A stretch of 64,000 nucleotides of DNA from DATBSL01 sp964561785 (lineage in GTDB: Bacteria; Acidobacteriota; Vicinamibacteria; Fen-336). The DNA lies in contig CAZLRF010000019.1 of assembly GCA_964561785.1 (NCBI GenBank), forward strand, positions 21,087-85,086, written 5' to 3'. Each line of letters starts with the position of its first letter. Positions within the stretch are counted from its first letter, which is position 1. The notes beneath the pieces were generated by a model, which saw only the letters and a list, made by a program, of their open reading frames with translations, was not told the origin of the DNA and made no database searches. Position numbers and translations under genes: made by a program. This document shows, piece after piece, positions 7,872 to 15,521 of this stretch.

Positions 7872-8960
7872 TCAGAGCCGGGAGATCAGGCGAACGGCCG
7901 CCTCGGCCGCGCCGTCCGTGCGCGGCGGCAACGGGAACGGCATGGCCAGCACCTCCTCCAGGGCCGGCGCGATGCGGCCACCCCGCACGTCCTCGTTCGA
8001 GACGAACACGGCCGGGAGGTACCGCGGCATCTCCGCGACCATGACCGGGTACTCCGGGAAGTCGCCCCGGTCGGTGTAGACGAGGCGCACGCCCGCGCCG
8101 ATGCAGTCGGTCACGATGCCGTAGCCGGGCTTGGTGAGCACGACGTCGGCGGCCCCGACGAGGTCCGGGTAGCCGAGGCCCTTCGCCTTCACCTCGGCGT
8201 CGGCGAGCTTGCGCAGGTGCGGCGGGGCCGGGCCGGAGGCGCCCGCGCCGGTGAAGGCGACCTGGTAGTCGCGAAGCGGCGCGAACGCCGAGGCCTGCAG
8301 GCCCGGCAGCCCCACGCCTCCGAACGAGACCAGCACGACCGGGCGATCGTCGAGCCCCAGTCGGCGTCGGGCCTCGGCCCGGGAGACGGAAGGGCGGCGG
8401 ACGACGAGCGGCAGGTCCACGACCTCGCGAAAGGCCGACGCGTCGCAGCGAAAGGGCAGCCGCAGGAGGCGCTCGGCCCTCCCGTACGACTCGCGACAGC
8501 GCTCCGCGGCCGCGGCGAGGGCGGGCTCCCGAGGGGCGAGGTGGGCGTAGATCCAGTCCCAGGAGAAGTTGCCGAGGGCGATCGAGGGCACCTCCGCCCG
8601 TGCCGCCGCGTCGAACGCGAGCGGCGGGATGTCGGCGAGGACGAGACGGGCCCCCGACCGGCGCAGCCACGCGGCCTCGGCCGCCACCCGCTCCTCGAAG
8701 CCCTCCATGAAGGCCCGCCACGCGCCGGCCGTCCCCGGCTCGTCGATGACGAGCGCGTCCTTCTGGGCGAGGCCGACGTCGCACTCCATGCGCCGAACGT
8801 CGAGGGGCGGGGGGACGACGCCCTCGAAGAGGAAGGCGGGAGCCGAGGTCGAGACCGTGATCGGCAGCCCCGGCGCCCGCTCCCGCACCGCGCGCAGGAC
8901 CTCCCCGACCCGCGTCGCGTGCCCGAACCCGTGCCCGGAGACGTAAACCGCCAGCATCAT
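7872..8960 (-). CDS. GT-B-fold glycosyltransferase-like protein (MurG/UDP-glycosyltransferase type)
   Basis: This 362-aa protein begins MMLAVYVSGHGFGHATR, the Gly/His-rich N-terminal loop of MurG/GT28-type and L-arabinokinase-like proteins. The C-terminal half has VVLVSFGGVG, the linker/beta region of GT-B enzymes, and AADVVLTKPGYGIVTDCIGAG, the nucleotide-sugar binding signature. The kinase domain of arabinokinases is missing. It probably transfers a sugar from a nucleotide donor; the acceptor is unknown. It lies about 100 nt after asnS, separated by a hairpin, so it may be an independent unit. The start was chosen at the ATG pair nearest the conserved beta strand. Confidence 0.8.
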   Translation of the reverse strand: MMLAVYVSGHGFGHATRVGEVLRAVRERAPGLPITVSTSAPAFLFEGVVPPPLDVRRMECDVGLAQKDALVIDEPGTAGAWRAFMEGFEERVAAEAAWLRRSGARLVLADIPPLAFDAAARAEVPSIALGNFSWDWIYAHLAPREPALAAAAERCRESYGRAERLLRLPFRCDASAFREVVDLPLVVRRPSVSRAEARRRLGLDDRPVVLVSFGGVGLPGLQASAFAPLRDYQVAFTGAGASGPAPPHLRKLADAEVKAKGLGYPDLVGAADVVLTKPGYGIVTDCIGAGVRLVYTDRGDFPEYPVMVAEMPRYLPAVFVSNEDVRGGRIAPALEEVLAMPFPLPPRTDGAAEAAVRLISRL

Positions 8961-9035
8961 CGCCCTCGTTCGGCGCAAGGGCACGGGCGGCGAGCGGAGC
9001 GGGATTTACTCCCGCGCCGCGAGCGGGGGGCGCGC

Positions 9036-9055
9036 GGGGTGCGCCGCAGCACCCC
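9036..9055. terminator. GC-rich hairpin after asnS
   Basis: GGGGTGC (9036-9042) and GCACCCC (9049-9055) form a 7-bp stem with a 6-nt loop six bases past the asnS stop. There is no T-run on either strand, so it is either a weak or factor-assisted terminator or an mRNA-stabilising stem. Confidence 0.45.
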
Positions 9056-9060
9056 CCGCA

Positions 9061-10356
9061 TCAGGGATAGATCCGGTACAGCATCCTGGGGAAGGCGATG
9101 GTTTCCCGCAGGTGGTCGATGCCGCAGATCCAGGTCACCACCCGCTCGATGCCCATGCCGAACCCGGCGTGCGGGAACGAGCCGAACCGCCGCAGGTCGA
9201 GGTACCACCGGAACGCCTCCTCGGGCAGCCGGTGCTCGCGGATCCGCTTCAGCAGGATGTCGTGGTCGGCGAGGCGCTCGCCCCCGCCGACGATCTCCCC
9301 GTACCCTTCGGGGGCGAGGATGTCCGCGGAGAGGCTCGACTCCGGGTCCTCCGGGTCGGGCGCCATGTAGAACGCCTTGATCGCGGCCGGGAAGCGGTGG
9401 ACGACCACCGGCCGGTCGTACTCCCCCGCGATCAGGGTCTCGTCCGTGCCGCCGAAGTCGCTGCCCATCGGGGTCTGCGAGCCCTTCCCCTGGAGCAGCT
9501 TCATCGCGTCGCGGTAGTGCAGGCGCGGGAAGGGGGCCTTCACGTTCTCGAGCTTCGAGGTGTCGCGCTCGAGCACCGCCAGCTCCTCCCGGCGCGTGGC
9601 GAGCGCCTGCGCGACGACGTGGCAGACGAGCCCCTCCGCGAGCGCGATCGCGTCGTCGAGGTGGGCGAAGGCGATCTCCGGCTCGACCATCCAGAACTCG
9701 GTGAGGTGGCGCCGGGTCTTCGACTTCTCGGCCCGGAACGTCGGCCCGAAGCAGTAGACCCGGCCGTGGGCGGCCGCGGTCGCCTCGTTGTAGAGCTGGC
9801 CGCTCTGGGTCAGGTAGGCCGTGCCCTCGTCGAAGTAGGGCACCGCGAACAGCGTGGTCGTCCCCTCGCACGCGGCCGGGGTGAAGATCGGCGTGTCGAC
9901 CAGGATGTATCCCTGGGCGTCGAGGTAGTCCCGCACCGCCTTCACCACCGTGTGGCGCACGCGGGCGATCGCGTGCTGGCGGGCCGAGCGCAGCCAGAGG
10001 TGGCGGTGCTCCATCAGGAACGCGGTGCCGTGGTCCTTGGGCGTGATCGGGTAGTCGTGGACGCTCTGGAGGACCGTGGCCGAGGAGACGTCGACCTCGT
10101 AGCCTCCCGGCGCGCGATGGTCGGCGCGGACCGCGCCCTCGATCTCGAGCGAGCTCTCCTGCCCCGCCTTCTCGAGCGCGTCCCAGGCCTCGGGCGCCAC
10201 CGCTTTCTTCGACACCACGGCCTGCGCGTAGCCCGACCCGTCGCGCACGATCAGGAACTGCAGCTTCCCGCTCGACCGCTTGTTGTGGATCCACCCGCGG
10301 ACGCGGACGCTGTGTCCCACGTGGTCCTTGAACTCGTCGATCCTCGCGGTCTTCAT
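9061..10356 (-). CDS. asnS: Asparaginyl-tRNA synthetase
   Basis: This class IIb aminoacyl-tRNA synthetase charges tRNA-Asn. The 431-aa product has an N-terminal OB-fold anticodon-binding domain (about 1-100, VRGWIHNKRSSGKLQFLIVRDG) and a class II catalytic core. Motif 2 is CFGPTFRAEKSKTRRHLTEFWM and motif 3 is GFGMGIERVVTWICG. The ELAVLE and PFPRLHYRDA region is typical of AsnRS rather than AspRS. It starts 16 nt after the amidosugar kinase and is the last gene of a long minus-strand run. Confidence 0.95.
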   Translation of the reverse strand: MKTARIDEFKDHVGHSVRVRGWIHNKRSSGKLQFLIVRDGSGYAQAVVSKKAVAPEAWDALEKAGQESSLEIEGAVRADHRAPGGYEVDVSSATVLQSVHDYPITPKDHGTAFLMEHRHLWLRSARQHAIARVRHTVVKAVRDYLDAQGYILVDTPIFTPAACEGTTTLFAVPYFDEGTAYLTQSGQLYNEATAAAHGRVYCFGPTFRAEKSKTRRHLTEFWMVEPEIAFAHLDDAIALAEGLVCHVVAQALATRREELAVLERDTSKLENVKAPFPRLHYRDAMKLLQGKGSQTPMGSDFGGTDETLIAGEYDRPVVVHRFPAAIKAFYMAPDPEDPESSLSADILAPEGYGEIVGGGERLADHDILLKRIREHRLPEEAFRWYLDLRRFGSFPHAGFGMGIERVVTWICGIDHLRETIAFPRMLYRIYP

Positions 10357-10372
10357 CGTGTCCTCGATTCCG

Positions 10373-11404
10373 TCAGTCGAGCTCCGGCACGTGGCGGGCG
10401 AGCGTCCGCCACAGCCTCTCGAGCTCGGGGTAGCGCGAGAGGTTGTGCCGGGCGTGGGCCAGGGTGCGAGGGATGTAGGGCAGGTAGACGGGGTTGCTCC
10501 GCACCGTGGCCATGAAGCCGAACGTCCCGAGGGCCTTGAGGTTGCGCTGCACGCACATGAGATCGAAGCGGCGGCGAAAGACCTCGCGCGGCTCGTCGGG
10601 GGCGGCCTTCTGCCGGAAGCGCTCCTTGAGCTCCTCCCGCAGCGCCTCCGGCACGTCGACGTAGGCGTCGCGCAGCAGCGAGGCGAGGTCGTACGTGACG
10701 GGGCCCATGCGGGCGTCCTGGAAGTCGATCCAGTAGAGCCGCTCGCGGTGCAGCATCAGGTTGCGGCTGTGGTAGTCCCGGTGGCACAGAACGCGCGGCC
10801 ACGAGGCGATCTCGTGGCTGAGCTGGTGGAAGGCCTCCGAGAGCGTCGCGCGGTCCTCGACGGTGAGGTCGCGCCCGCGGTGCCCCTCCACGAAGTGCTT
10901 GAGGAAGTAGTGCAGCTCCCACGAGAGCTTCTCGATGTCGAACGCGATCCGGAAGCACTCGGCCCTCTGCGGCCCGAGGGCCGCGCGCTGCTGGAGCTGG
11001 GCGATCTCGTCGACGGCCTCGCGGACGAGCTCCTCCCGCCTCCCGTCCCCCGCCTCCTCGAGGACGGCCTGGAGGGTCAGGTCGCCGAGGTCTTCCTGGA
11101 GGACGATCCCCCGCTCGCCGTCCACGGCCTCCGTGGCCGGCACCGGCAGGCCGTAGGAGACGAGGAGCGCGTGGACGGCGTTGTAGGTCAGCTCGTCGGG
11201 GGCGAACGGCCCCGGGTACAGGGCGAGCACCCAGCTCGTCCCCCCCAGCCGCACACGGTAGTAGCGCCGCGTCGACGCGTCGCCCGAGAGGGCCACGACG
11301 CTCGCCTCGCCCCCGCCCGGCCCCCGCTCTCGCAGGAACTCGCGGACGAGGGCGGCCGCCTCCTCCGGCCCCCGTGCCTCGCCTGCCGTCGCCTGTGCGC
11401 TCAC
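10373..11404 (-). CDS. amgK: Aminoglycoside-phosphotransferase-fold sugar kinase, AmgK-like
   Basis: This 343-aa APH-fold kinase has the catalytic Brenner motif CHRDYHSRNLML and the metal-binding WIDFQDARMGPVTYDLASLL. It also has the N-terminal SGDASTRRYYRV pattern seen in AmgK proteins, which phosphorylate MurNAc/GlcNAc at the anomeric position in Pseudomonas-type cell-wall recycling. A GTG start lies 4 nt after a nucleotidyltransferase of the type AmgK partners with (MurU). Family membership is clear from motifs; substrate specificity is inferred from the gene pair. Confidence 0.75.
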   Translation of the reverse strand: MSAQATAGEARGPEEAAALVREFLRERGPGGGEASVVALSGDASTRRYYRVRLGGTSWVLALYPGPFAPDELTYNAVHALLVSYGLPVPATEAVDGERGIVLQEDLGDLTLQAVLEEAGDGRREELVREAVDEIAQLQQRAALGPQRAECFRIAFDIEKLSWELHYFLKHFVEGHRGRDLTVEDRATLSEAFHQLSHEIASWPRVLCHRDYHSRNLMLHRERLYWIDFQDARMGPVTYDLASLLRDAYVDVPEALREELKERFRQKAAPDEPREVFRRRFDLMCVQRNLKALGTFGFMATVRSNPVYLPYIPRTLAHARHNLSRYPELERLWRTLARHVPELD

Positions 11405-11408
11405 CCGA

Positions 11409-12416
11409 TCAGATCTCCACCCAGGCCATGTCGCCCCGCCTCTCGACGCCTTCCCCGGGCGACTCGCCTCCGGCGACCACGCCCCACGGAAGCACGATCA
11501 CGTCCTCGGCCCTCTCCCCCGCCCGGACCACGCCGCCCTCGGCCACGATCGCGCGGACCGCGGACGCCCCCGGCTCGACGACCGCGCCGTCCCACAGGAC
11601 GCTGCGAACGACCCGCGCCGAGCCGCCGACCCGGGCCGCCCCCACCACGCAGCGGCGCACCGTCGCGGTGGCGCTCACCCGCGCCCGGGGCGACACGAGC
11701 GACCGATCGCGAGAGCGCCCCGGCACGAGCCGCAGCTGCGCGTCGCGATACAGCGCGGGGCGGCCGAAATCGTACCACGCGCCCCGCGTGTGCACGCCCT
11801 GCAGGCGCTCCCCCTCGGCGAGCAGCGGGACGTAGAGGTCGCGCACGCTGTCCGAGGGACCCGGAGCCAGCCGCTCGAGCAGCGCCGGGTCCATCACGTG
11901 GACGCTCGCGAACATCGACACGCGCCCGCGCGCGGGCGAGGGCCGGCCCGCGATCGAGAGGATGCGGCCCCGGCGGTCGGTCACCACCGGCGAGTAGGCG
12001 CGAGGCGGCGGGTTCTCCCGCAGGGCCAGCGTCGCCCGCGCCGCCGACGCGCGGTGCACGGCGAGGAGGCGCCGCAGGTCGAGGTCGAACAGGACGTCGC
12101 CGTTGACGATCAGCAGCGGCTCGTCGCCGAAGAGCCCCCGCACCGCCCGCGGGCCGCCGCCGGTCCCGAGCACGACCGGCTCCTCGGCATAGCGCACCCG
12201 CAGGCCGAACCTCCGACCCGAGCCCACCGCGTCCACCACCGTCTGCGGCAGGTGGTGCAGGTTCACGACCACGTCCCGGACGCCGGCGCGGGCCAGCTTC
12301 TCCATCGTGAGGTGCAGGAGCGGCCGGTTGAGGACCGGCAGCGCCGGCTTCGCGCGCAGGAGCGTGAGCGGCCGCATCCGCGTGCCGAGCCCCGCGGCGA
12401 GCACCATCGCCTTCAT
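11409..12416 (-). CDS. Nucleotidyltransferase with left-handed beta-helix tail, MurU/ManC-like
   Basis: This 335-aa protein begins MKAMVLAAGLGTRMRPLTLLRAKPAL, the NTP-binding signature of sugar-1-phosphate nucleotidyltransferases, followed by VNGDVLFD (metal-binding Asp). Residues about 235-310 contain hexapeptide-like repeats (SPRARVSATATVRRCVVG, VGGSARV, GAVVEPGASA). MurU proteins usually lack such a tail, so it is longer than the Pseudomonas enzyme. With the adjacent AmgK-like kinase it could form UDP-MurNAc, or another NDP-sugar. Its start overlaps the CYTH gene stop by 4 nt (ATGA). Confidence 0.82.
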   Translation of the reverse strand: MKAMVLAAGLGTRMRPLTLLRAKPALPVLNRPLLHLTMEKLARAGVRDVVVNLHHLPQTVVDAVGSGRRFGLRVRYAEEPVVLGTGGGPRAVRGLFGDEPLLIVNGDVLFDLDLRRLLAVHRASAARATLALRENPPPRAYSPVVTDRRGRILSIAGRPSPARGRVSMFASVHVMDPALLERLAPGPSDSVRDLYVPLLAEGERLQGVHTRGAWYDFGRPALYRDAQLRLVPGRSRDRSLVSPRARVSATATVRRCVVGAARVGGSARVVRSVLWDGAVVEPGASAVRAIVAEGGVVRAGERAEDVIVLPWGVVAGGESPGEGVERRGDMAWVEI

Positions 12417-12955
12417 CGCGGGAAGACCATGTCCCCCCGGCCCCCGCCGGCGAAGAACAGGCCGATGTAGGACTCCGCCACGTAGTCGGCGGCGGAGAAC
12501 CCGAGCTGCCGCGCGACGGCGTGAATGCCCGCAGCGTCGCCCTCGATCTCGAGGAAGTCGCCGATCGGGGTCTCGTCCACCTCGACGGCCTGGCCGCCGA
12601 GCGACCAGCTCTCGCGGTGCTTCTGGTAGCGGAAGACCGGCGCGAGGCCCAGGCGCAGGAGGATCGCCTCCACCTCGCCGGGTCTCGCGACGGCGCTCTC
12701 CCGCTCCTCGCGGGTCTTGACGCCCCCCTCGATCGTCCGTGGCCCCTTGTAGGTGAGGGCCCCCCCGTCCGGGGTGGTCCGCAGGCGCAGCACACCGCCC
12801 GACGCGCGCAGCGTGCCGCGGGCGTCGTCGAACAGCACGTTGTCCTCGAAGTGGCGCTCCCGCACGAGGACGGCCCCCGCGCGCCGGAGGAGCGCCCGCG
12901 CCGCCTCCGCGGAGGCGACGCGGATCTTGACCTCGGTCTCCCTCGGTCCGCCCAT
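12413..12955 (-). CDS. CYTH-domain protein (class IV adenylate cyclase/triphosphatase family)
   Basis: The 180-aa product starts with the diagnostic ExExK motif (ETEVKIRV). The alternating charged beta-strand pattern of the CYTH tunnel fold follows: LRLR, LTYKGP, REERES, YQKHRESW, VEVDE and FLEIEGD. The family acts on triphosphate substrates (ATP to cAMP in CyaB, thiamine triphosphate or inorganic triphosphate in others). Which activity applies cannot be decided from motifs. It is coupled to the nucleotidyltransferase downstream and starts 8 nt after the cyclophilin stop. Confidence 0.87.
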   Translation of the reverse strand: MGGPRETEVKIRVASAEAARALLRRAGAVLVRERHFEDNVLFDDARGTLRASGGVLRLRTTPDGGALTYKGPRTIEGGVKTREERESAVARPGEVEAILLRLGLAPVFRYQKHRESWSLGGQAVEVDETPIGDFLEIEGDAAGIHAVARQLGFSAADYVAESYIGLFFAGGGRGDMVFPR

Positions 12956-12963
12956 CGCCCGGC

Positions 12964-13464
12964 TCAGGCGGTGGGCTCGATCACCCGCACCTTCATCTCG
13001 ACGCGCTCGTTCGGGTTGTCCCGGCCGTCGCGCGGGGTGCCGACGATCCTGTCCGCGACGTCCATGCCCCGCGTCACCTGCCCGAAGGCGCTGTACTGCC
13101 GGTCGAGGAACGTGGAGTCGGCGACGCAGATGAAGAACTGCGAGCCCGCGCTGTCCGGGTCCTGGGCCCGGGCCATCGACACGACGCCCCGCCGGTGGCT
13201 CGTGTCGTTGAACTCCGCCTTGATCGTGTAGCCGGGGCCGCCGGTCCCGTGCGTCGACTTGCCCGACCTCGCGTCCTTCGTGTGGGGGCAGCCGCCCTGG
13301 ATCATGAAGCCCGGGATGACCCGGTGGAACGTCGTCCCGTCGTAGAAGCCCTTCCGCGCGAGGTCGAGGAAGTTCTTCACGTGCCCGGGCGCCTTGTCGG
13401 GCAGGAACGTGAGTTCGATCTCGCCGAACTTCGTCTCGATCACCGCGCGGGCCGTCTCGGCCAT
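12964..13464 (-). CDS. Peptidyl-prolyl cis-trans isomerase, cyclophilin type
   Basis: The 166-aa cyclophilin catalyses Xaa-Pro isomerisation. Conserved residues include FHRVIPGFMIQGG (catalytic Arg and Phe), SAGSQFFI and LDRQYSAFGQV. There is no signal peptide, so a cytosolic location is likely. The ATG at 13464 follows a GGAGG sequence; a longer open frame upstream is only a shadow. Confidence 0.93.
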   Translation of the reverse strand: MAETARAVIETKFGEIELTFLPDKAPGHVKNFLDLARKGFYDGTTFHRVIPGFMIQGGCPHTKDARSGKSTHGTGGPGYTIKAEFNDTSHRRGVVSMARAQDPDSAGSQFFICVADSTFLDRQYSAFGQVTRGMDVADRIVGTPRDGRDNPNERVEMKVRVIEPTA

Positions 13465-13519
13465 GTTAGGACCTCCGTGGAATCCACCGACTCTACCCGA
13501 CGCCCGTCGGGATTGCGAG

Positions 13520-14863
13520 CTACCGGCTCGTTTGCGTCCCGCCCGCCACCGCCTCCAGCAGCCGGTCGATGTCGCCGTCGAAGCGCGTGTCGCCGGTGCG
13601 GAGCAGGATCCGGCGGGCGGCGTCCCGTTGTCCGTTCTTCGCCAGGCAGAGCGCGCGGTTGATCCGCGCCTCGGGCGGCAGCAGCCAGCCGTCGCCCCGC
13701 GCCTCGAGACCGTCGAACGCCTTGCGCGCCTCGGCCGCGCGCCCGGCCCGGAAAGCCTCGACCGCGGCCGAGAACTCGGGCGGGAAGGGCTCGTCCTCGC
13801 CGGGGGCGAGGCCCTCGGCGAGCAGGGCGGGCGGCGGCGCCGGCGGCGAGCGGTCGACGGGCCTGCGGTTCCACGCCGCGCGCGGCCGCGTCTCCCGGAC
13901 GTCCTCCCGCTGGAGGGCGGCGAGGGCCTGGCCGACCTCCACGCCGAACGGGGCCTTGACGACGGCGAGGGTCCACCCGCCCCGCGCCACCAGGAGCAGG
14001 GAGCGAGGGGCGAGCGCGAGTCGCCGCGCGAGGTCGGGGCCGAGAAGGAGCGGCCAGGGTCGCTTGTACAGGGCGAGCACCTGGCGCAGCGCCTGGTCCT
14101 GGTCGTCCCCCGGGGGCAGGGCGAGGACACGCGCGTCGCCCGCCTGCCGGGCGAGGACGTCGAGGTCGGCCGAGCAGTGGCGGCAGGAGGCCTCGGCCGC
14201 GTAGACGATCGTGACCCGCGCGTCGTCGAGGCGGAAGACGGGGGCGGTCGACAACCGCACGCCGGGCGGCAGCTCGAGCGGCCCCTCGCGCAGCTCGACC
14301 GCCTTGCCGAGCGTCGCCTGCAGCCGGCCGCGGTCGATCTCCGCCTGGGCGCTCGGGAGGCCCGCCGCGTCGGCCGCCTGCGCGATCACCTCCGCCGCCT
14401 CCGGCTCGAGGCGCACCAGGCCGGAGATGGCGCGCTGCACCACGTCGAGGGCCTCTCTCCCCCGCCCCTGCGCGTTGAGCGAGCGGGCGAGGGCGAGCCC
14501 TCTCGCCGGGGACGCGTCGAGGAGGAACGCCCGGCGCTGGTAGCGCGCGGCCGGCACCGGTTGTCCCAGGCGCGACAGCGCCGCGCCGACCGCCTCGTAC
14601 AGGCCCGCGCGGTGCCGCCGGTACGCCTCGCGGGCCGCCTGGAACTCGTCCTCCACCACCTCGCCCTTGCGGCCCGTGGCCACGAAGTCGGTGGGGACGA
14701 ACTCCGCGGTCATCGCCAGGGCGCGGCGGGCGGCGTCGAGGGCCGCCGCGGGATCCGCGTCGGCCGAAGACGAGACCGCCAGCCGCTCGGCCTCCGCCGG
14801 GCCGCCCGGGCGCGCGGCGGGCGGGGCCGCGACCGCGAGAGCGAGGAGAACGACGATGCTCAA
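13520..14863 (-). CDS. Secreted TPR-like protein with a thioredoxin-like CxxC insert
   Basis: This 447-aa protein starts at a TTG with GGAGG five bases upstream. A hydrophobic signal-like N-terminus is followed by helical Ala/Arg-rich repeats resembling TPRs (about 40-190). A segment at about 225-330 then resembles a thioredoxin fold: TIVYAAEASCRHCSADLDVLA carries CxxC after a beta strand, and LLLVARGGW and a possible cis-Pro region follow. More TPR-like helices close the chain (about 365-440). The combination suggests an envelope redox or assembly factor, but this is inference. It sits between the GerMN gene and the cyclophilin gene in the same run. Confidence 0.75.
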   Translation of the reverse strand: MSIVVLLALAVAAPPAARPGGPAEAERLAVSSSADADPAAALDAARRALAMTAEFVPTDFVATGRKGEVVEDEFQAAREAYRRHRAGLYEAVGAALSRLGQPVPAARYQRRAFLLDASPARGLALARSLNAQGRGREALDVVQRAISGLVRLEPEAAEVIAQAADAAGLPSAQAEIDRGRLQATLGKAVELREGPLELPPGVRLSTAPVFRLDDARVTIVYAAEASCRHCSADLDVLARQAGDARVLALPPGDDQDQALRQVLALYKRPWPLLLGPDLARRLALAPRSLLLVARGGWTLAVVKAPFGVEVGQALAALQREDVRETRPRAAWNRRPVDRSPPAPPPALLAEGLAPGEDEPFPPEFSAAVEAFRAGRAAEARKAFDGLEARGDGWLLPPEARINRALCLAKNGQRDAARRILLRTGDTRFDGDIDRLLEAVAGGTQTSR

Positions 14864-14876
14864 CGGGGCCTCCAGG

Positions 14877-15521
14877 TCACGGGACGGACGTCGGCGCCTC
14901 GCCGGGCGTGGGCGACGGCAGGGCGAGGAGCGTCATGTCCGGCGGCAGCGGGCGAGAGACGTCCACGTGCCCTCCGAACGACTCGACGGCGACGTCGTCG
15001 ACGAGCAGCCGCACGCGCCTGACCGCCGGGAAGTTGGTGACCACGGTGTTCACGACCGAGTAGACGGTGAGCATCTCGGCCTTCGAGCCGCCGGGCAGCC
15101 CGGCCGCCGCCTCGCGCGAGAGGTCCACGAAGGCCACCCCGCTCGCGTGCACGAAGACCTCGAGGACGCGCGTCCCCGCGGGCAGGGTGGCTCCGAGGCC
15201 GGTGGACGAGCCCTTCGCCAGCTCCTCCACCACGATCCGCAGCTGCGCCGCGAGGTCGGGGGAGAAGGCCACCTCGCGCTCCTCGGGCAGCAGCCCGTCC
15301 TGGCCGGGCGCCTCGAAGTACAGGCGCACGCGGATCCGGCGCGAGGCGCTCTCCTCCTCGTCGCCCGCCGGGGCCGGGGTCTCGTCGGCCGGGGGCTCCT
15401 CCGCCTCGACTGCCGCCGGAGCGCGCAGCAGGGAGGCCCAGCGCGGGGCGGTGAGCGAGACCGTGGCCAGCAGCCCCGCGAGGCCGAGCACGGTGAGAGC
15501 GTCGGCCGCCCGGGGCGTCAC
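14877..15521 (-). CDS. GerMN-domain envelope protein
   Basis: This 214-aa protein starts with a GTG that overlaps the amidase stop (GTGA, 15521-15518). It has one N-terminal transmembrane segment, an acidic Pro/Glu linker and a GerMN domain (about 65-195). Typical GerMN strings are RVRLYFEA, LLPEEREV, VVEELAKG, VLEVFVHASGVAFVDLS and TVYSVVNTVVTNFPAVRRVRLLVDD. The domain is found with cell-wall hydrolases and sporulation/germination lipoproteins. Its coupling to an amidase fits a role in murein remodelling in the periplasm. Confidence 0.88.
   Translation of the reverse strand: MTPRAADALTVLGLAGLLATVSLTAPRWASLLRAPAAVEAEEPPADETPAPAGDEEESASRRIRVRLYFEAPGQDGLLPEEREVAFSPDLAAQLRIVVEELAKGSSTGLGATLPAGTRVLEVFVHASGVAFVDLSREAAAGLPGGSKAEMLTVYSVVNTVVTNFPAVRRVRLLVDDVAVESFGGHVDVSRPLPPDMTLLALPSPTPGEAPTSVP

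Noticed and set aside
7872..8960. MurG (lipid II synthase)
   Set aside because: The N-terminal Gly-rich loop is similar, but there are no dcw-cluster neighbours and the length and internal motifs do not match MurG well; only the fold family is called.
11409..12416. GlmU
   Set aside because: It has a nucleotidyltransferase domain and a short beta-helix tail, but at 335 aa it lacks the full acetyltransferase domain of GlmU (about 450 aa).
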